Part shown: positions 1 to 12,249 of the stretch, piece by piece | How positions within the stretch are numbered: the stretch's first letter is position 1 | Layout of the letters: every line of letters starts with the position of its first letter | Source: Saposhnikovia divaricata | Taxonomy: Eukaryota > Streptophyta > Magnoliopsida > Apiales > Apiaceae | Direction of reading: 5' to 3' | Assembly (NCBI GenBank): GCA_036435485.1 | Contig: CM071599.1 | Coordinates: forward strand, 2,666,803-2,730,802 | DNA: 64,000 bases | The notes under the pieces: model-generated | What the model saw: only the letters and a program-made list of their open reading frames with translations | Told to the model about the DNA's origin: nothing | Databases searched by the model: none | Made by a program: the position numbers and the translations under genes

Positions 1-30
1 CCTCACCACACATCACCATTCTCATTTCTA

Positions 31-35
<5 letters not shown>

Positions 36-78
<43 letters not shown>

Positions 79-96
79 TATCAGTGCTGTAGCCGA

Positions 97-154
<58 letters not shown>

Positions 155-162
155 TACACGGC
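36..162. repeat. (CT)n / (CA)n microsatellite in the 5' flank of the GAUT gene
   Basis: Two long CT runs, split by about 25 bases of unique sequence, are followed by a short CA run. The tract ends about 130 bp before the GAUT start codon, so it probably lies in the promoter or 5' UTR. Pyrimidine tracts of this kind are common just upstream of plant genes. The reverse-strand reading frames with Arg-Glu repeats here are only translations of the repeat. Confidence 0.9.
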
Positions 163-294
163 CCTTTTAAATATTGATGCCCACAAAAGAGGAAAAGGGT
201 CTTGGTAGATTGAGTAAAGGAACAAACTTTGTGTGTGTTTGAGTGAGAAACATCCAAGATTTCCAATTGGGTCAGAGAAATTCGAGCCAATAAG

Positions 295-3200
295 ATGAAA
301 ATAAAAGCGGGGGTGTTGAGATGGAAGACAGTGGTGATATTGGTGTTGATGCTAATCACTGTTCTTTCTCCTATCTTTCTTTACACCGACACTCGTTTCT
401 CTATCCCTTCCTCCTCCTCTTTCATTCTTGACCCAATTCGTAAGTACAACTAGTTTCGACAACCAAGTTTAAAATCACCGGTTATCGATTCTCATTTTAG
501 AATTGGTTCTAATGAGAGAACTATCTCTCTATGTATAAAAGTTTTATTCTTATCTTTTCTCTCACTTTAATTGTACTTACTTTTTTAATGGTTTCTTTGT
601 GATGCAGCTGAGAATACTTCAATTCAACAAGTTTCAACCTTTGTAAGTCTCATTTCCTATTCATGGATACTAGTATAGTCAATTTCCATACCTTATAAAG
701 TTTTGATTTTGCTATTAGATCTTTTTCAAGATTTGTTTCCCCTGTGTGCAGGCAATAAGGCCCTTGAATGTGCTTCCCCAGGTTTGATTTCATTCTTTAA
801 TTATGATTTTATAAGTCAATTATGGCTCATGGGTTTTTCGATTTTGGTTTAGCTGTTAGATCTAATTGTCTAGATTATAATTTATTAATTGCTATTGCAG
901 GAGTCATTGACAGTCCTAAAACAAGAACCTGGAATAATTAATGTGAACAATTCAGATAGTTCTAGGAAAACTAGACAACTTACTGAAGGTTTGTGGTCAA
1001 TTTGTATTTTTAGGAACTCTAAATTGCAACATTCTTGTTCGATTTTGAAGTTAATGTTTACCGATTTGCAGAGGACAGTAATGAGGGATCAAAGGATGAA
1101 AACCCCATCAGACAGGTAACCGAAGAAGAAAAGGGGACAATTAAGACTGATGACAATCATGAAACCCTGGAGGTCAAGAAAAACAACCCTGTGGAACAAG
1201 AGAAGATAATTTTGATTACTGCAGCCTCAACAAAAGAGGTAAGTTTTGGCTACATGTCTTTTCAGTAGTTCTCTTTACCTCAATACGCAACTGAATATTA
1301 GATTATAGTTGGCATACTGCATTAGATAGGTTCGAGCTTTGCTGATGTGTGATGACTACTTGTTCAAGGATCAGTAAGAGTTATTTATGCAGCATGAATT
1401 GACTAATTGAGAAGATACAGAATGTCAATCAGCATTCTGATTTTCACACTCCGAATAGATATTGTGCTATAATATTTGTGAAAGAAACTTAATATTGTTG
1501 GTTGTCATTAATTGTTTAATTCACAAATTACAAACATCTGATTTTATCCTTTCAAATTATCATATTCTGTCACTCAGTAATAGTATTTAAGTTTTCATGC
1601 ATGTATAAAGATCAGTTCTTCTACCATGTTTTATCCATATGAAATTTTGGTAACATGTAGCTTTAAACCATCTTAATGTAGAACCATCTCTTGCAAAACC
1701 TGCACTTCTGTTTAGATTTCATTAATTACATTGCAGTTTCTTCCATGTTGCCACATGTGATTTCAAGTTGACTTGTCATCCTGACCTATTATATCATTTT
1801 AATATATCTCAAAGGATCCCAAAATTGAGCAACAGCCGGCTAAAAACTCGGGGAAAGTTAGCTCCAAAGAAGCGCTTAGGACTAAACCTGAAAAGCAGAA
1901 TCCTCAAAGAGTTCTTGTCGATGCTCGTGTTCGACATCTTAAAGATCAGCTAATTAGAGCAAAGGTCTATCTTTCTCTCGCATCTACCAGAAACAACCCC
2001 CAGTTTGTAAGGGAACTCCGACTGCGAATAAAGGAGATCCAACGAGTACTTGGTGATTCAACCAAGGATTCTGAGTTGCCAAGGAGGTAATAGTTTTCTC
2101 TGTATATTAAAATGTCTTGTATAAAGTCTTGTTTCCATGCAAGTTAATCTTGGTTTTCTGCAGGACTATATTCTTGTCAAATATGGTTTAGTTAAAATCT
2201 ACTTACTTGTTTTTACATTTTGTTATGGTCTTTGGATAAATCAGTGCTGTTGAGAGGTTAAAGGCAATGGAAGAGACATTGGTTAAAGGCAGGCAGATGC
2301 AAGATGATTGTTCTGCTGTGGTAAAGAAGCTTCGTGCTATTATTCACTCGACAGAAGAGCAGCTTCGAGTCCACAAGAAGCAGGCCTTGTTTTTGACACA
2401 CCTAACTGCAAAAACGCTTCCCAAAGGTCTTCACTGTCTCCCTTTACGCCTTACAACGGAGTACTTCACATTGAATACTTCTGAAAGACACTTCCCAAAT
2501 CAGGAGAAACTAGAAGACCCCAGGCTATACCACTACGCACTATTTTCAGACAATGTATTGGCAGCGGCAGTAGTCGTGAACTCAACTGTATCAAATGCCA
2601 AGGTAAATAATTATTAACTAGGAAATCCAGTTTAACAGTTCTGTTTCCCATGAAGCCAGTGAGTTTATATGATCATGTTAACTGTTAGTAATTTATTTTC
2701 TCGATTCTTTTAATCGCGTGAATAAATATTAATCTTGCTTTTGATATGTGTTGAGTTAATTTGTTTGGTGTTATTCAGGATCCTTCCAATCATGTTTTCC
2801 ATGTTGTCACGGATAGGCTTAATTATGCTGCAATGAGGATGTGGTTTTTGGTAAACCCACCAGGGAAAGCTACAATACAAGTTCAGAATGTTGAGGAGTT
2901 TACATGGTTAAATGCAAGCTACAGTCCTGTTCTTAAGCAATTGGGTTCTCCATCAATGATAGATTATTACTTCAAAAATCGCCGTGCTGATTCTGATCCA
3001 AATATGAAATTCCGTAATCCAAAATACCTGTCAATCATGAATCATCTCCGCTTTTACATTCCAGAAATCTTCCCAAAACTCCATAAAGTGTTGTTCTTAG
3101 ATGATGATGTTGTGGTCCAGAAAGATCTTACCAGGATATGGTCTCTAGATTTGCAGGGAAAAGTAATTGGTATGGTTGAAACTTGTGGAGAAAGTTTTCA

Positions 3201-3852
3201 TCGATTTGATAGGTATCTTAATTTCTCGAACCCTCTTATTTCGAAAAATTTTGACCCTCGCGCTTGTGGATGGGCATTTGGGATGAATGTGTTTGATTTA
3301 GAGGAATGGAGAAGGCAAAACATCACAGAGGTGTACCATTCATGGCAGAATTTGGTAAGAGTACATGCTGGATTGAATTATGAGTTTTTACACAGTTTGG
3401 ATTTATTTGAAAAACTTAATATACATTGTCAATAAATAAATCCAACCCCTTGCAATGTATCTCCAACTACAGGGTATACCTTTACGTTGCACTGTATTTC
3501 TTTATGCTATTCTCTTATAGATGATTATTAGATTTATGCTCACCAAACAGTTGTTTGTTTATAATGTATTGTGCAGAATCATGACAGACAGTTATGGAAG
3601 TTGGGTACTCTGCCACCTGGTCTGATAACCTTCTGGAAGCGGACATTTGCCCTTGATCGATCTTGGCATGTATTAGGACTCGGCTATAATCCAAATGTTA
3701 GTCAAAAGGATATTGAACGAGCAGCCGTTGTACACTACAATGGCAACTTGAAACCATGGCTTGAGATAGGTATTCCCAAGTTCAAAAACTACTGGACTAA
3801 ATATATTGATTATGATCAGCAATACCTGAGAGAATGCAACTTGAGCCCGTGA
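295..3852 (+). CDS. GAUT3/GAUT4: Galacturonosyltransferase of the GAUT3/GAUT4 clade (GT8), nine exons
   Basis: Golgi type II membrane glycosyltransferase of family GT8. Family members transfer galacturonic acid from UDP-GalA in pectin (homogalacturonan) synthesis. I read nine exons with GT-AG borders: 295-439, 608-642, 752-781, 901-988, 1072-1238, 1815-2086, 2245-2602, 2779-3354, 3577-3852. They sum to 1947 nt (648 aa) in a continuous frame. Residues about 13-31 form one membrane anchor after a short basic cytosolic end. A low-complexity stem follows, then a conserved helical block (VRHLKDQLIRAKVYLSL) and the GT8 domain. The metal-binding Asp cluster (FLDDDVVVQKDL) is near residues 473-475, followed by CGESFHRFDRYLNFSNP and the C-terminal HYNGNLKPW motif. 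The protein ends RECNLSP, close to the GAUT4 ending. The ATG at 295 is chosen because it precedes the anchor and heads exon 1. Assignment to the clade is firm; GAUT3 versus GAUT4 is not resolved. Confidence 0.93.
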
Positions 3853-5270
3853 ATGGTAAACAGATCTTCCCTTGTCAGGTGTCCTTCAAATTGCAATAAG
3901 TCCCTTAGATAACATGTTAGTGTCACATGGTTTGTGGTATATTCAAGAATTTAACCTTCCTGATAAGTGATATATTTATTCTTTGCATCATCAGTTTTCG
4001 TAGATCCGAGTAAGAACCAACATCTGTAAATGTTTGGACTCTAGTTTTGAACATATATATAAATCATTACGTTGTATGTAATCTACACATTGAGAGCCTG
4101 TATATGTCCATCCGCTTCCTCGGTTGCATCTGTAGTAATGGTTGAGAATATTTATAATAGAAGTTGTTGGCCGTGGATGAGTGTAAGCAATGTATACATG
4201 CTACTTTTGTATCCTTCAAGGCGTAAAAGTCTTGTTTTGATTCATTTGATTGAGCGTTTGCTTGCCTCGAGTTGTGGTTGAATGTAGCTATGTAGAAATT
4301 GTTTGGATTATTTTTCGGAATCTTTCTTAAAGTTTGTACAAATCTTGTTCGAGTTTCGATGTATGACCGGTTTAAAACTGAAGTCATGGGTGATGGGCTC
4401 ATGGCACTTGTTATATATTTATAGAGTATAAGTGAGTACCTATACTGCTGTACATGATGATGAAGGGAATCATAAAATATAATGGGGGGTGGTCCTTGAT
4501 TTCTGGTTTGGTGAAGACATGGCTGGCGATGAGCTGCCTATCATGTGGTTTCTACGATGCATTTTCTCTCTTTATTGTAAATACTGAAAAAAGCTGAAAA
4601 ATTTTTAATTGTAGTAATAATATTATTGATGGTAGAAACAAAAAAGCTATTTATATGATTAAAGTTGACATCACCACACAAGAATTGCTTTCATAATTGA
4701 ATAAAGTTGTCCCCGCTCGTGATAATTTTGTATCACTAGTTATATCAATAGTACTGTAAATAAAAATAATTAGTTGGGGAGCCGACCGGTATGGTTACTC
4801 TTTGCATGCTCACAAATTAAAATTAAACTATTTTTTTTAGCATTGTTACATGTTACTTTGAGAAAGTATTTATAAGAAATTAGGCAGCCTAAAATATGTC
4901 TTAGACAAATTTTATATGTAAATACGAGGCGGACATATTTGTAAAATTAGGATTCGTTAAAATTTTACAATATTATTAATTAGTCTTGCGGGTTCAATAA
5001 ATTTTTAAAACATATTTTTTAAAATATTTCAAAAAACTTTCCTGAAATTTAATCCTTTTTCTCTTTTTATATTTGTAAGAATCATCGAAACACTTCATAT
5101 GCTTGAATAGTCGTCATGATCTTAATGGATCATCAGACGGGAATGCGACTTTTGCGGTAAGCTTTGCGTGCGCCCATGTCGGCCCATTGAAAAATAACAT
5201 TGATGAGTTCCTAATGAAAAATTGAAAACAAAAATCTTATGTACGGTGATTTGTAAGTTTCACATATTTG
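3853..5270. other. GAUT 3' UTR and downstream intergenic DNA
   Basis: The first 400-600 bp probably hold the 3' UTR of the GAUT gene. No coding homology is visible in the rest, which is AT-rich and ends at the target duplication of the hAT element. Short reading frames in 4067-4402 on both strands show no recognisable protein. Confidence 0.5.
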
Positions 5271-5435
5271 TAGGGGTGTAAGAATTATCCGCAAACCGCA
5301 ATCGCAACCGCAAAAACCGCCAAAATCAAAAAACCGCAAAATCGCAACCGCAACCGCAACCACTCGCATACTTGCGGGTTGGTTGCGGATTTAAATATTG
5401 AAAAACCGCAAAATCGCACCCGCACCCGCAAACCG

Positions 5436-5437
<2 letters not shown>

Positions 5438-5490
<53 letters not shown>
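5438..5490. repeat. (TA)n microsatellite
   Basis: A pure TA run of about 53 bp lies between the hAT left subterminal region and the pogo/Tigger insertion, whose target is a TA dinucleotide. A second TA run lies inside the inner element at about 5683-5727. Confidence 0.9.
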
Positions 5491-5497
<7 letters not shown>

Positions 5498-5502
5498 ATA
5501 TA

Positions 5503-5677
5503 CAGTTAAACCTCGATTAAGTAATATCCGATAAAGTAATAACCTCGCTTAAGTAATAATTTTCATCGGTCCCAACTTGGGCCAATGTTGTAAAGTAATA
5601 TTCTCGCTAAAAGCATAAGATAATAAAAAATTCGAAAGTCATTAAGGGCCCAAGTAATATGTAAAGTAATAATTCCA

Positions 5678-5729
<52 letters not shown>

Positions 5730-7780
5730 GTATATGATTACAAAATTTAATTCTTATTAAAATATGAATCTATTGTAGCTTGTTTCTTCTTTCCACCAAA
5801 GCCAAAATTAATCTCGTCCTTGACTTTATGTAAAGCAAAAATAACTCCTGGTATGTTTTGCTCGTGTTGTAACAAGTAATTGTTCAAAGTGGTGAGTGCT
5901 TGAAATGCTTCCTTTGATGACACGCTTGGGATGACATTGCTATCGTCGGGTTCAGGATCAGTCCCTTCATCAGTGCTCATTACCGACTCAATGATTTCTT
6001 CATCCGTAGGTGATTCCATAACCGCATCATTCTCGTTTGGATAGTTTAAGAGATGCTCGACATCCATCACATTCCTATATCGTAAATTAGAGATAACTTC
6101 ATTTAATCCTTCGACACATTCATTTATTTCTCCAAGTTCTTGTTCATCATTTTCTTCTGAACGAATCTTGCAATGCCGAAAACAATTTGCAATTGTGGTT
6201 GTTTTCACATCAATATTCCAAGCCATGTTAGCAAAACTAATAGCATTCAAGATATTAACTTTTTCAGGATTTGTTGCATTAACTTCAAGACTTTGCAACA
6301 TGCTAGAATATAGACGACGTCGATAGTGAACTTTAAATGCTCGAATAATTCCAGCATCGCATGGTTGAATCTTAGATGTTGTGTTAGGAGGTAGAAAGAA
6401 CAACTCTGTATTTCTCAAGCCTTCAACTATTTTTGGATGAGCAGGACAATTGTCAACAATCAAAAGTACCTTCCTGCCATTCATTTTACTATCAAACCAA
6501 GTAACAAATTCTTGAAAAAGCAAGCCAGTCATCCAAGCCTTCTTGTTAAAACGATACACACAATTAAGATTGTTTATATTCACATTTTTAAAGCACCTAG
6601 GATTGGCGTACTTACCAATGATCCAAAGTGGAACTTTGTCAGACCCATCACCGTTGCAACACACAACTACAGTGATTCTCTCTTTATCTTTTTTGCGGCC
6701 CTCTAGCTGTTTGGTAGCTAGTGAATGGTCAGCTTCAAGTCGATAGAATAATCCCGTTTCATCCATGTTATAAATATCTTTCAACTGAAATTGATCCAAT
6801 TTTGATCGGATGCCTGGCAATGCATTTTCAATGTTCTCCATCATCACTGAACCACTTTCACCAAAACGCCGATAAGATTTGATTCCATATCTTGCCTTGA
6901 AACGTTCTAACCATCCACTGGAAAAGCTAAAATCGGAATTACTTTCCCCATACATTTTCTTCATTAGCTCCTTTCCTTTTTCTTGAATGATTTCTCCAGA
7001 CATATTAACTTTATCTTGCCTTTGAAGAAACCACTCAAACAAAACTTTCTCTAACTCTGGATATTTTGCTGATTTGTGTTTTTTGACATCACTTTGTTTC
7101 CTCTCGTCGGACAAGTATTCCGAGGCTCTCTTGAGTGTGTTTGATATAGTTGATTGACTGATATCTAAGTCATATTTTTGATGTACCCATGCTTGTAAAT
7201 CTTTCTGGCTTACACCTGGATTCTCCTTTTTATATTCACAAATAGCACTCCTTATCTTATCTGTGATTGCTGATTTTTTCACTCCTTTTAGATGATGCGA
7301 AGACATTGGTGTATACTGTAAAACAAAGTTGATATTGTATGTGTCTGTAGTGTACCATTCTATCATTTTATATAGTTAATCACAAAGTCTTATCATTAAT
7401 ATTATGGTGTCTCTTCATGTATTTTTATTTAAGAATTACAATAAATATTAGATGGTTGAGTTTCAATACAACGTACACAACACATGTTACCTTTATGTAC
7501 TGATCTGGTGCAATTTTAATATGCATGCATCTAGTTTTTGGATATAAGTAATCATAATAAAAGTAATTTTAGATCAAATACATTGCATGTGATTAATTCT
7601 AGTTTTTATACGTACATTATATATTATACTGTACCACGTAAACATAAAAATTCGGTAAAGTAATAAAATATTACTTTATCGATAAAGTAATAAAATATTA
7701 TTATATCGGTAAAGTAATAAATTCGGTAAAGTAATATTTTTTCCCGGTCCCAAGGGTATTACTTTAAAGAGGTTTAACTG
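5503..7780 (-). mobile_element. pogo/Tigger-like Tc1/mariner element, apparently complete
   Basis: Terminal inverted repeats CAGTTAAACCTC (from 5503) and GAGGTTTAACTG (to 7780) are flanked by TA on both sides (5501-5502, 7781-7782), as expected for this superfamily. Copies of AAAGTAATA and its complement fill both subterminal regions and probably bind transposase. The 2.28-kb element carries one long intact transposase frame on the minus strand. Because ends, target site and ORF all survive, it may be a recent or still competent copy. Confidence 0.92.
5747..7306 (-). CDS. pogo/Tigger-type transposase (CENP-B-like HTH plus DDE domain)
   Basis: An uninterrupted frame of 519 codons from the ATG at 7306. 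The frame stays open back to an ATG at 7366, but an acceptor-like TTTTACAG just upstream of 7306 suggests a 5' UTR intron and the shorter start. The N-terminal 130 residues hold two helix-turn-helix parts (VSQKDLQAW; then the CENP-B-like block ending SGWLERFKARYGI). The catalytic core follows: first Asp in YNMDETGLFYR, second in LIVDNCPAHP, third in QPCDAGIIRAFK, about 31 residues after the second. The spacing and a third Asp rather than Glu fit pogo/Tigger. The C-terminal part is acidic, as in plant relatives. It should cut and paste the enclosing element at TA sites. No stop or frameshift is seen. Confidence 0.9.
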   Translation of the reverse strand: MSSHHLKGVKKSAITDKIRSAICEYKKENPGVSQKDLQAWVHQKYDLDISQSTISNTLKRASEYLSDERKQSDVKKHKSAKYPELEKVLFEWFLQRQDKVNMSGEIIQEKGKELMKKMYGESNSDFSFSSGWLERFKARYGIKSYRRFGESGSVMMENIENALPGIRSKLDQFQLKDIYNMDETGLFYRLEADHSLATKQLEGRKKDKERITVVVCCNGDGSDKVPLWIIGKYANPRCFKNVNINNLNCVYRFNKKAWMTGLLFQEFVTWFDSKMNGRKVLLIVDNCPAHPKIVEGLRNTELFFLPPNTTSKIQPCDAGIIRAFKVHYRRRLYSSMLQSLEVNATNPEKVNILNAISFANMAWNIDVKTTTIANCFRHCKIRSEENDEQELGEINECVEGLNEVISNLRYRNVMDVEHLLNYPNENDAVMESPTDEEIIESVMSTDEGTDPEPDDSNVIPSVSSKEAFQALTTLNNYLLQHEQNIPGVIFALHKVKDEINFGFGGKKKQATIDSYFNKN

Positions 7781-8302
7781 TATATGTTTTATATTATACT
7801 CCTATATTTTTATAAATATAAATTAATAAATCATATATTATATTTTATAATTAAGTCTTGGCGCTAATTCTTTAGCATTGATGTTTGGGCCTTACATCAT
7901 AGTTCATTGAATTATGTTAGTTTTACGTTTCCTTTTCTTGTCATGGACTTATCCCATTGTCTTTTCTTGTCTCAGGCTTATACATCATATTTCTTTGTAT
8001 TATGTTGGTTTACATTTCTTTGTATTCACGACTTTTAATCTTGAAATATCACCAATTATTTATGAAAATTTTAGTCACAAAAAATATCAAATTTTTTCAA
8101 TTTAAAAATATATTTTTATACAAATTTTAATAGGTGGTTGAACCGCAAACCGCACCGCATAACCGCGACTTTAACCGCAACCGCAAGTGCGAATAATCGC
8201 AACCGCAATTGCGGTTGTGGTTGAAAATTTCAAAAACCGCCAAAATCGAAAAACCGCCGTAATCGCCAAAAACCACTCGCAACCGCACCGCGTACACCCC
8301 TA

Positions 8303-8915
8303 CATATTTGTGATGTGTAATTTTTTTGTGGCTCTTTAAGATTAAGTTTTTGAAAAATTATCAAAAATATTCATATTTTTAATTTTTTTGTAAAAATATG
8401 ATTAAAATTGCATATGTAATTTCACAGCTATTTGTAAGAAGTTACATTTCAGGTTACAAAAGTTGCATGTTACAAATGAGATGTTAGTAGTCTTAAAACA
8501 AGTTTAATTTATGGAATCGAGAGTTCAAATTTTGCTCAAAAAAACGGATGCATGAATATATGTGATTGCTGTCATTGAGTAGTTTGAAAAACAAGTGAAA
8601 GAATAATCCCTCATTTCTTGCTCTGAGGAGTTTGAAAGAAAGGAATCATCAGACTGGACGCTGCTGCAAAGAGAGCAGCTCTATTCGTAAATCCACTAAA
8701 TCGTAACAAGTCGGTCAAAAAGAAGAAGAAAGAGGACTTGAAATACCCGAATGTTGCCAAATGTTGCTTTAAGCTTGGCTTAGTCCAACTTGTAACTTTA
8801 GCCAAAGGTTAGTACTTAGTAACATACAACTACTACATTTTTCATCCTCTCTCCTTGGATGGTTCTATCCGGGAAATGGGCACTCTCATGGCTTTAGTTG
8901 GAGCTGGATCCTCTG
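8303..8915. other. Intergenic, no supported gene
   Basis: AT-rich sequence after the hAT element. A short open stretch at about 8680-8810 (+) is rich in Lys codons but has no start, splice context or family I recognise. Confidence 0.5.
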
Positions 8916-9072
8916 TCCCCTTATCTATGTTCACTGCTTTATTATTATTAAAAGAATGTTCCTGGCGGGGATATTTTAAGGAAATAAAAATAAAAATATT
9001 ATTTTCATTAAAATGGACCTCGCCAGGAACACTCTTTTAATACTAAAAAGAGTGGGAATACAGAAAGGGACA
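8916..9072. mobile_element. Imperfect palindrome, possible foldback MITE
   Basis: The two arms (about 8916-8970 and 9018-9072) are imperfect inverted repeats sharing TGTTCCTGGCG...GG around a short AT-rich loop. The outer parts (TGTCCC near both ends) also match. I see no clear target duplication, so the class is open. Confidence 0.5.
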
Positions 9073-9311
9073 TGAAGAAGTGAACAGATGATCCCTACTC
9101 CTTTAGTTGTTAAAACCAAAAATGTGTGCAGGATAGAAGTTTCTTCGAGTGATTCAATTAGCAACAAAATTGTGATCCCCGCAGTATTTAGAACGGAAAA
9201 TGTTTCATAAAAAATTTCAAAAACACGTGTTACAAGTTGATTGATTACATTTTTATTAAATATATGAAATTTTTTATACATTCATAATCGTGCACAAATT
9301 AAAATATATCA

Positions 9312-9506
9312 TATATCATCCAACGGGTAATATCCTAGCGGATACCTCCTGGTCCTAGGCTAAGCCTGGTCAGGGGTTCGAATCCACCACGGAGCAAATG
9401 AAAATTCCGAATTTACGTGGAGGGTCTGGGTGATGAAGCTTAGCTAGTCCTTCTATAGGATTAGTCATTCACAATTGTGGGTCAAATATCCAAATAAATT
9501 CAAAAA
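9312..9506 (+). mobile_element. tRNA-derived SINE
   Basis: An A-box-like TAGCGGATACCTC is followed about 30 bp later by a B box (GGGGTTCGAATCC), the internal RNA polymerase III promoter. A unique body and a run of A residues follow. The 11-bp direct repeat AAAATATATCA at 9301-9311 and 9507-9517 is a good target duplication. No tRNA fold is complete, so this is a retroposon rather than a tRNA gene. Confidence 0.8.
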
Positions 9507-9726
9507 AAAAATATATCAAACCTGTCACATTCCTCATTTAGAATTAGGTTTGAATTATACACACGGAAGGTTATGTTTCCATCTTATTTTCATACACTTT
9601 TTCATATAATTTATATCATTTTAATTTTTTTTTAATGTAACTTCTATGTTTTTTTGCGTACGATGTTACAAATTTTTTTATAATTCTATGGTAGAGCAAA
9701 AATGAAGGAAAACTTCTTACTATTAC

Positions 9727-10221
9727 GGGGGTGTTTGGCTCATCATATAAGTTGGCTTATATGATGAAAGCCCTTCCCCATTTTCTGGGACTGTTTGGCA
9801 AAATAAGAGAAAGTCCATTTATTAAACTTATATGGGATAAGTTGAATGTTAAGAATTCCTAACATTCAACTTTCAACTTATTCTTATTTCTCGATACACG
9901 CAATATATAATATCCTTCAAATCTTCAAAATCATATATCTTTTAATTCGTTCATTAGAAAATTGAAATGTACATATCAAATTTCTCTACTCATCGAGATC
10001 TATCCATTGATATCCACTTATATATATTAAAAAACAAATATTTTGAAAATATTTAAAAAAGTTAACTTATAAGTTCTGATTTACCAAACACTCTACTGAC
10101 TTATAATTTCTGATTTACCAAACACTCTATTAACTTATAAGTTCTGATTTACTTATCAATTATATTATACTTATCACTTTAAGTTATAAGTTACTTATTT
10201 TAAGGTAAGCCAAACAGACCC
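9727..10221. mobile_element. MITE with GGGTGTTTGGCT-type inverted ends
   Basis: The left end GGGGGTGTTTGGCT and right end AGCCAAACAGACCC are inverted repeats. The 3-bp TAC on both sides may be the target duplication. The interior has three near-copies of TTCTGATTTACCAAACACTCT-like sequence. There is no coding sequence. Superfamily is uncertain. Confidence 0.65.
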
Positions 10222-10368
10222 TACATGTGATAAACAATTTGGCGCTTTCTCTAATCAAATCAAATGGAGTATTGTTTGTGGGGGCATTATAAAAGTACAT
10301 ATCCGGCATGTTTAGCATAATCAAAATCTCAACTTTACTTTTTTCTTTATCGGGATTAGTTTATTTAT

Positions 10369-10438
10369 ATGGTCCCGGGTCCCAACAGAGAGAGCCTTAA
10401 ATTATGGTCCCGGGTCCCAACAGAGAGAGCCTTAAATT
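10369..10438. repeat. Perfect 35-bp tandem duplication
   Basis: Two adjacent identical 35-bp copies beginning ATGGTCCCGGGTCCC and ending CTTAAATT. The lack of divergence indicates a recent slip or duplication. Confidence 0.9.
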
Positions 10439-11236
10439 CCAATTTTCATTTTCAAATTAATTTAGTACTTAATAATAAACCAAACGGTAAATTTACTCGC
10501 ACACTTTTATTTTTACAAAGTACAATTTCAATTTAGTTCTTTTATTAAACTACTGTATAAATAAATATTATTTAAATGCTGGGTGTACTACATTTGCATG
10601 TAGACGTTATATTTATTTTTTAATCACACAAAGATTAATTCTAATATTGGGATTTATTTTTGTAGGCCTTTGGGACCTCTGTCCCTGTAGTTGTTTTTAA
10701 TAAAGTCAGTGTCCAGTCTATTTTATACTATAGAAATAGGGTTCAACGGAAGAACAATTGTGTACTAATGTACTGTATTAGATACCTTTCTCTCCCTTGG
10801 CCTTGTTTTAGCCCTTGTAGCCTCTGGGTACAGTACTGCACTGCATCACTCAGTGGCTTGCAACTTGCAACAAGTATAATCATCATGATAATAATAATGG
10901 ACATGATTGAGGATAGAACAATTTAAACATGAAAATAGTGAGAATAATTGTTTTACACTTCTTTAAAAATGTAGAATAATAATTTTACATATTTTTCACA
11001 TTATTATTATTATATTATTTTGTTATAAAATTTTTGGTTCTCACTATTCTCATACAAAATATGTGTATCATAACAATAACAATAACAACAATAAAAATAA
11101 ATATTATTATCTTTGTTATAAAATGAATGAACCAATTATTTTCCACGCATTTAACAAGTTAGATTGAGTTAGCTGTAGATATTCTTTCGATTTTTTTATA
11201 TTGTATAAAAATACATATCTTGTATTATTATTATTA
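10439..11236. other. Intergenic, no supported gene
   Basis: AT-rich DNA with short ATT/ATA-rich runs and no recognisable coding or RNA feature. Confidence 0.5.
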
Positions 11237-12206
11237 GGGTAGTGATATATGCACACCCTAAATTGATGGTTGCACACCCTAATTTTTATTTAGACTAAAA
11301 AGTCCCTAACATTGAATAAAAGTTATTTGGTTATTTCTCATTATATAAAGTGCTTTTATCCCCCTCAAACTTTTAACTTTTGTATGTGTTTCTACAATTT
11401 TATAAATATATTTTTTGTTTGCATTTCATAATATTGAATGTAAAAATTGATAATTATTGACTTAATTAATATGGCTATATAATTATAAACAAAATCAATA
11501 ATGTGATACTTCATGATAATGGTATATACAAAATATAAATACATTTATTTGATACTTTTTGTTAAATTAATTGGTTCCACATTTCATAATATTTAATTAA
11601 AAAGATACTATAATAATGTAATTTTAATTTGTATAATCATAAATAAATATTTTGTTTCAGAAAAGGTTAAGTTATAAAGTGCGGAAGCACATTTTAGCAC
11701 TTATTATTCGACTACTTAAGCAAGTTTTTTAAGCATAACTTTCATTATATTATAATAAATTAGGAGGGGAAAGTAATAATTTTAAATAAAATTAGTGGGT
11801 CAATACTTATTTGAGTAAATGGTGTTAATATGAAACTTATTACATACAAATAACAGTATAATTGTAACAAAACAAAATATTCATATTATTAATTTTATCA
11901 CAATATGCTAAGCCGTAAAATGCATTTATTAATTAAATAATATTAAAATACGAGAAAGCACTTCATTGATTTTTTTTTTGCAAAAACGATAAATCATGTC
12001 ATTGATATAAAATATCAGATAATACAATGATAATAAAAGCTTATCATCTAATTAAAAGGAAAGAGATATCGTTAAAACCCCACATAAGAAAAAACCCAAT
12101 GAATAAGAACAAAATATGAGCTTAGTATTGAGGTTAAGGACATTATTGTCAAATAATATGATTAGGGTGTGCAATCATCAATTGGGGTGTGCATATATCA
12201 CCACCC
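11237..12206. mobile_element. Non-autonomous TIR element, MULE-like
   Basis: The ends are long inverted repeats of about 50 bp: GGGTAGTGATATATGCACACC at left, and the complement of GGGTGGTGATATATGCACACC at right. Both are followed inward by a second GTGTGCAA-type block. The 9 bases outside both ends read TTATTATTA, which suits a Mutator-like 9-bp duplication. The site is an ATT microsatellite, so this match alone is weak. No ORF is present. Confidence 0.7.

Positions 12207-12248
<42 letters not shown>
12207..12248. repeat. (TTA)n microsatellite
   Basis: Pure TTA run directly after the right end of the TIR element, probably the expanded target site. Confidence 0.9.

Positions 12249-12249
<1 letters not shown>

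Larger units (their letters stand above)
5271..8302. mobile_element. Non-autonomous hAT-type element (hosts the pogo/Tigger insertion)
   Basis: The left end TAGGGGTGTA at 5271 and right end TACACCCCTA ending at 8302 form 10-bp terminal inverted repeats. The 8-bp direct repeat CATATTTG (5263-5270 and 8303-8310) is a perfect target duplication of hAT length. Both subterminal regions (5282-5440 and 8143-8290) are packed with AACCGC/GCGGTT hexamers, the kind of motif hAT transposases bind. No hAT transposase is present. Without the nested element it would be about 750 bp. Confidence 0.88.

Noticed and set aside
28..359. Two minus-strand frames rich in Arg-Glu
   Set aside because: They read through the CT repeat opposite the GAUT 5' flank and have no other content.
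8680..8815. Lys-rich open stretch that could be an exon
   Set aside because: No start, no clear splice partners, and no similarity that I recognise.
9319..9400. Possible tRNA gene
   Set aside because: A and B boxes are present but the arms do not fold; the poly-A tail and target duplication show a SINE.
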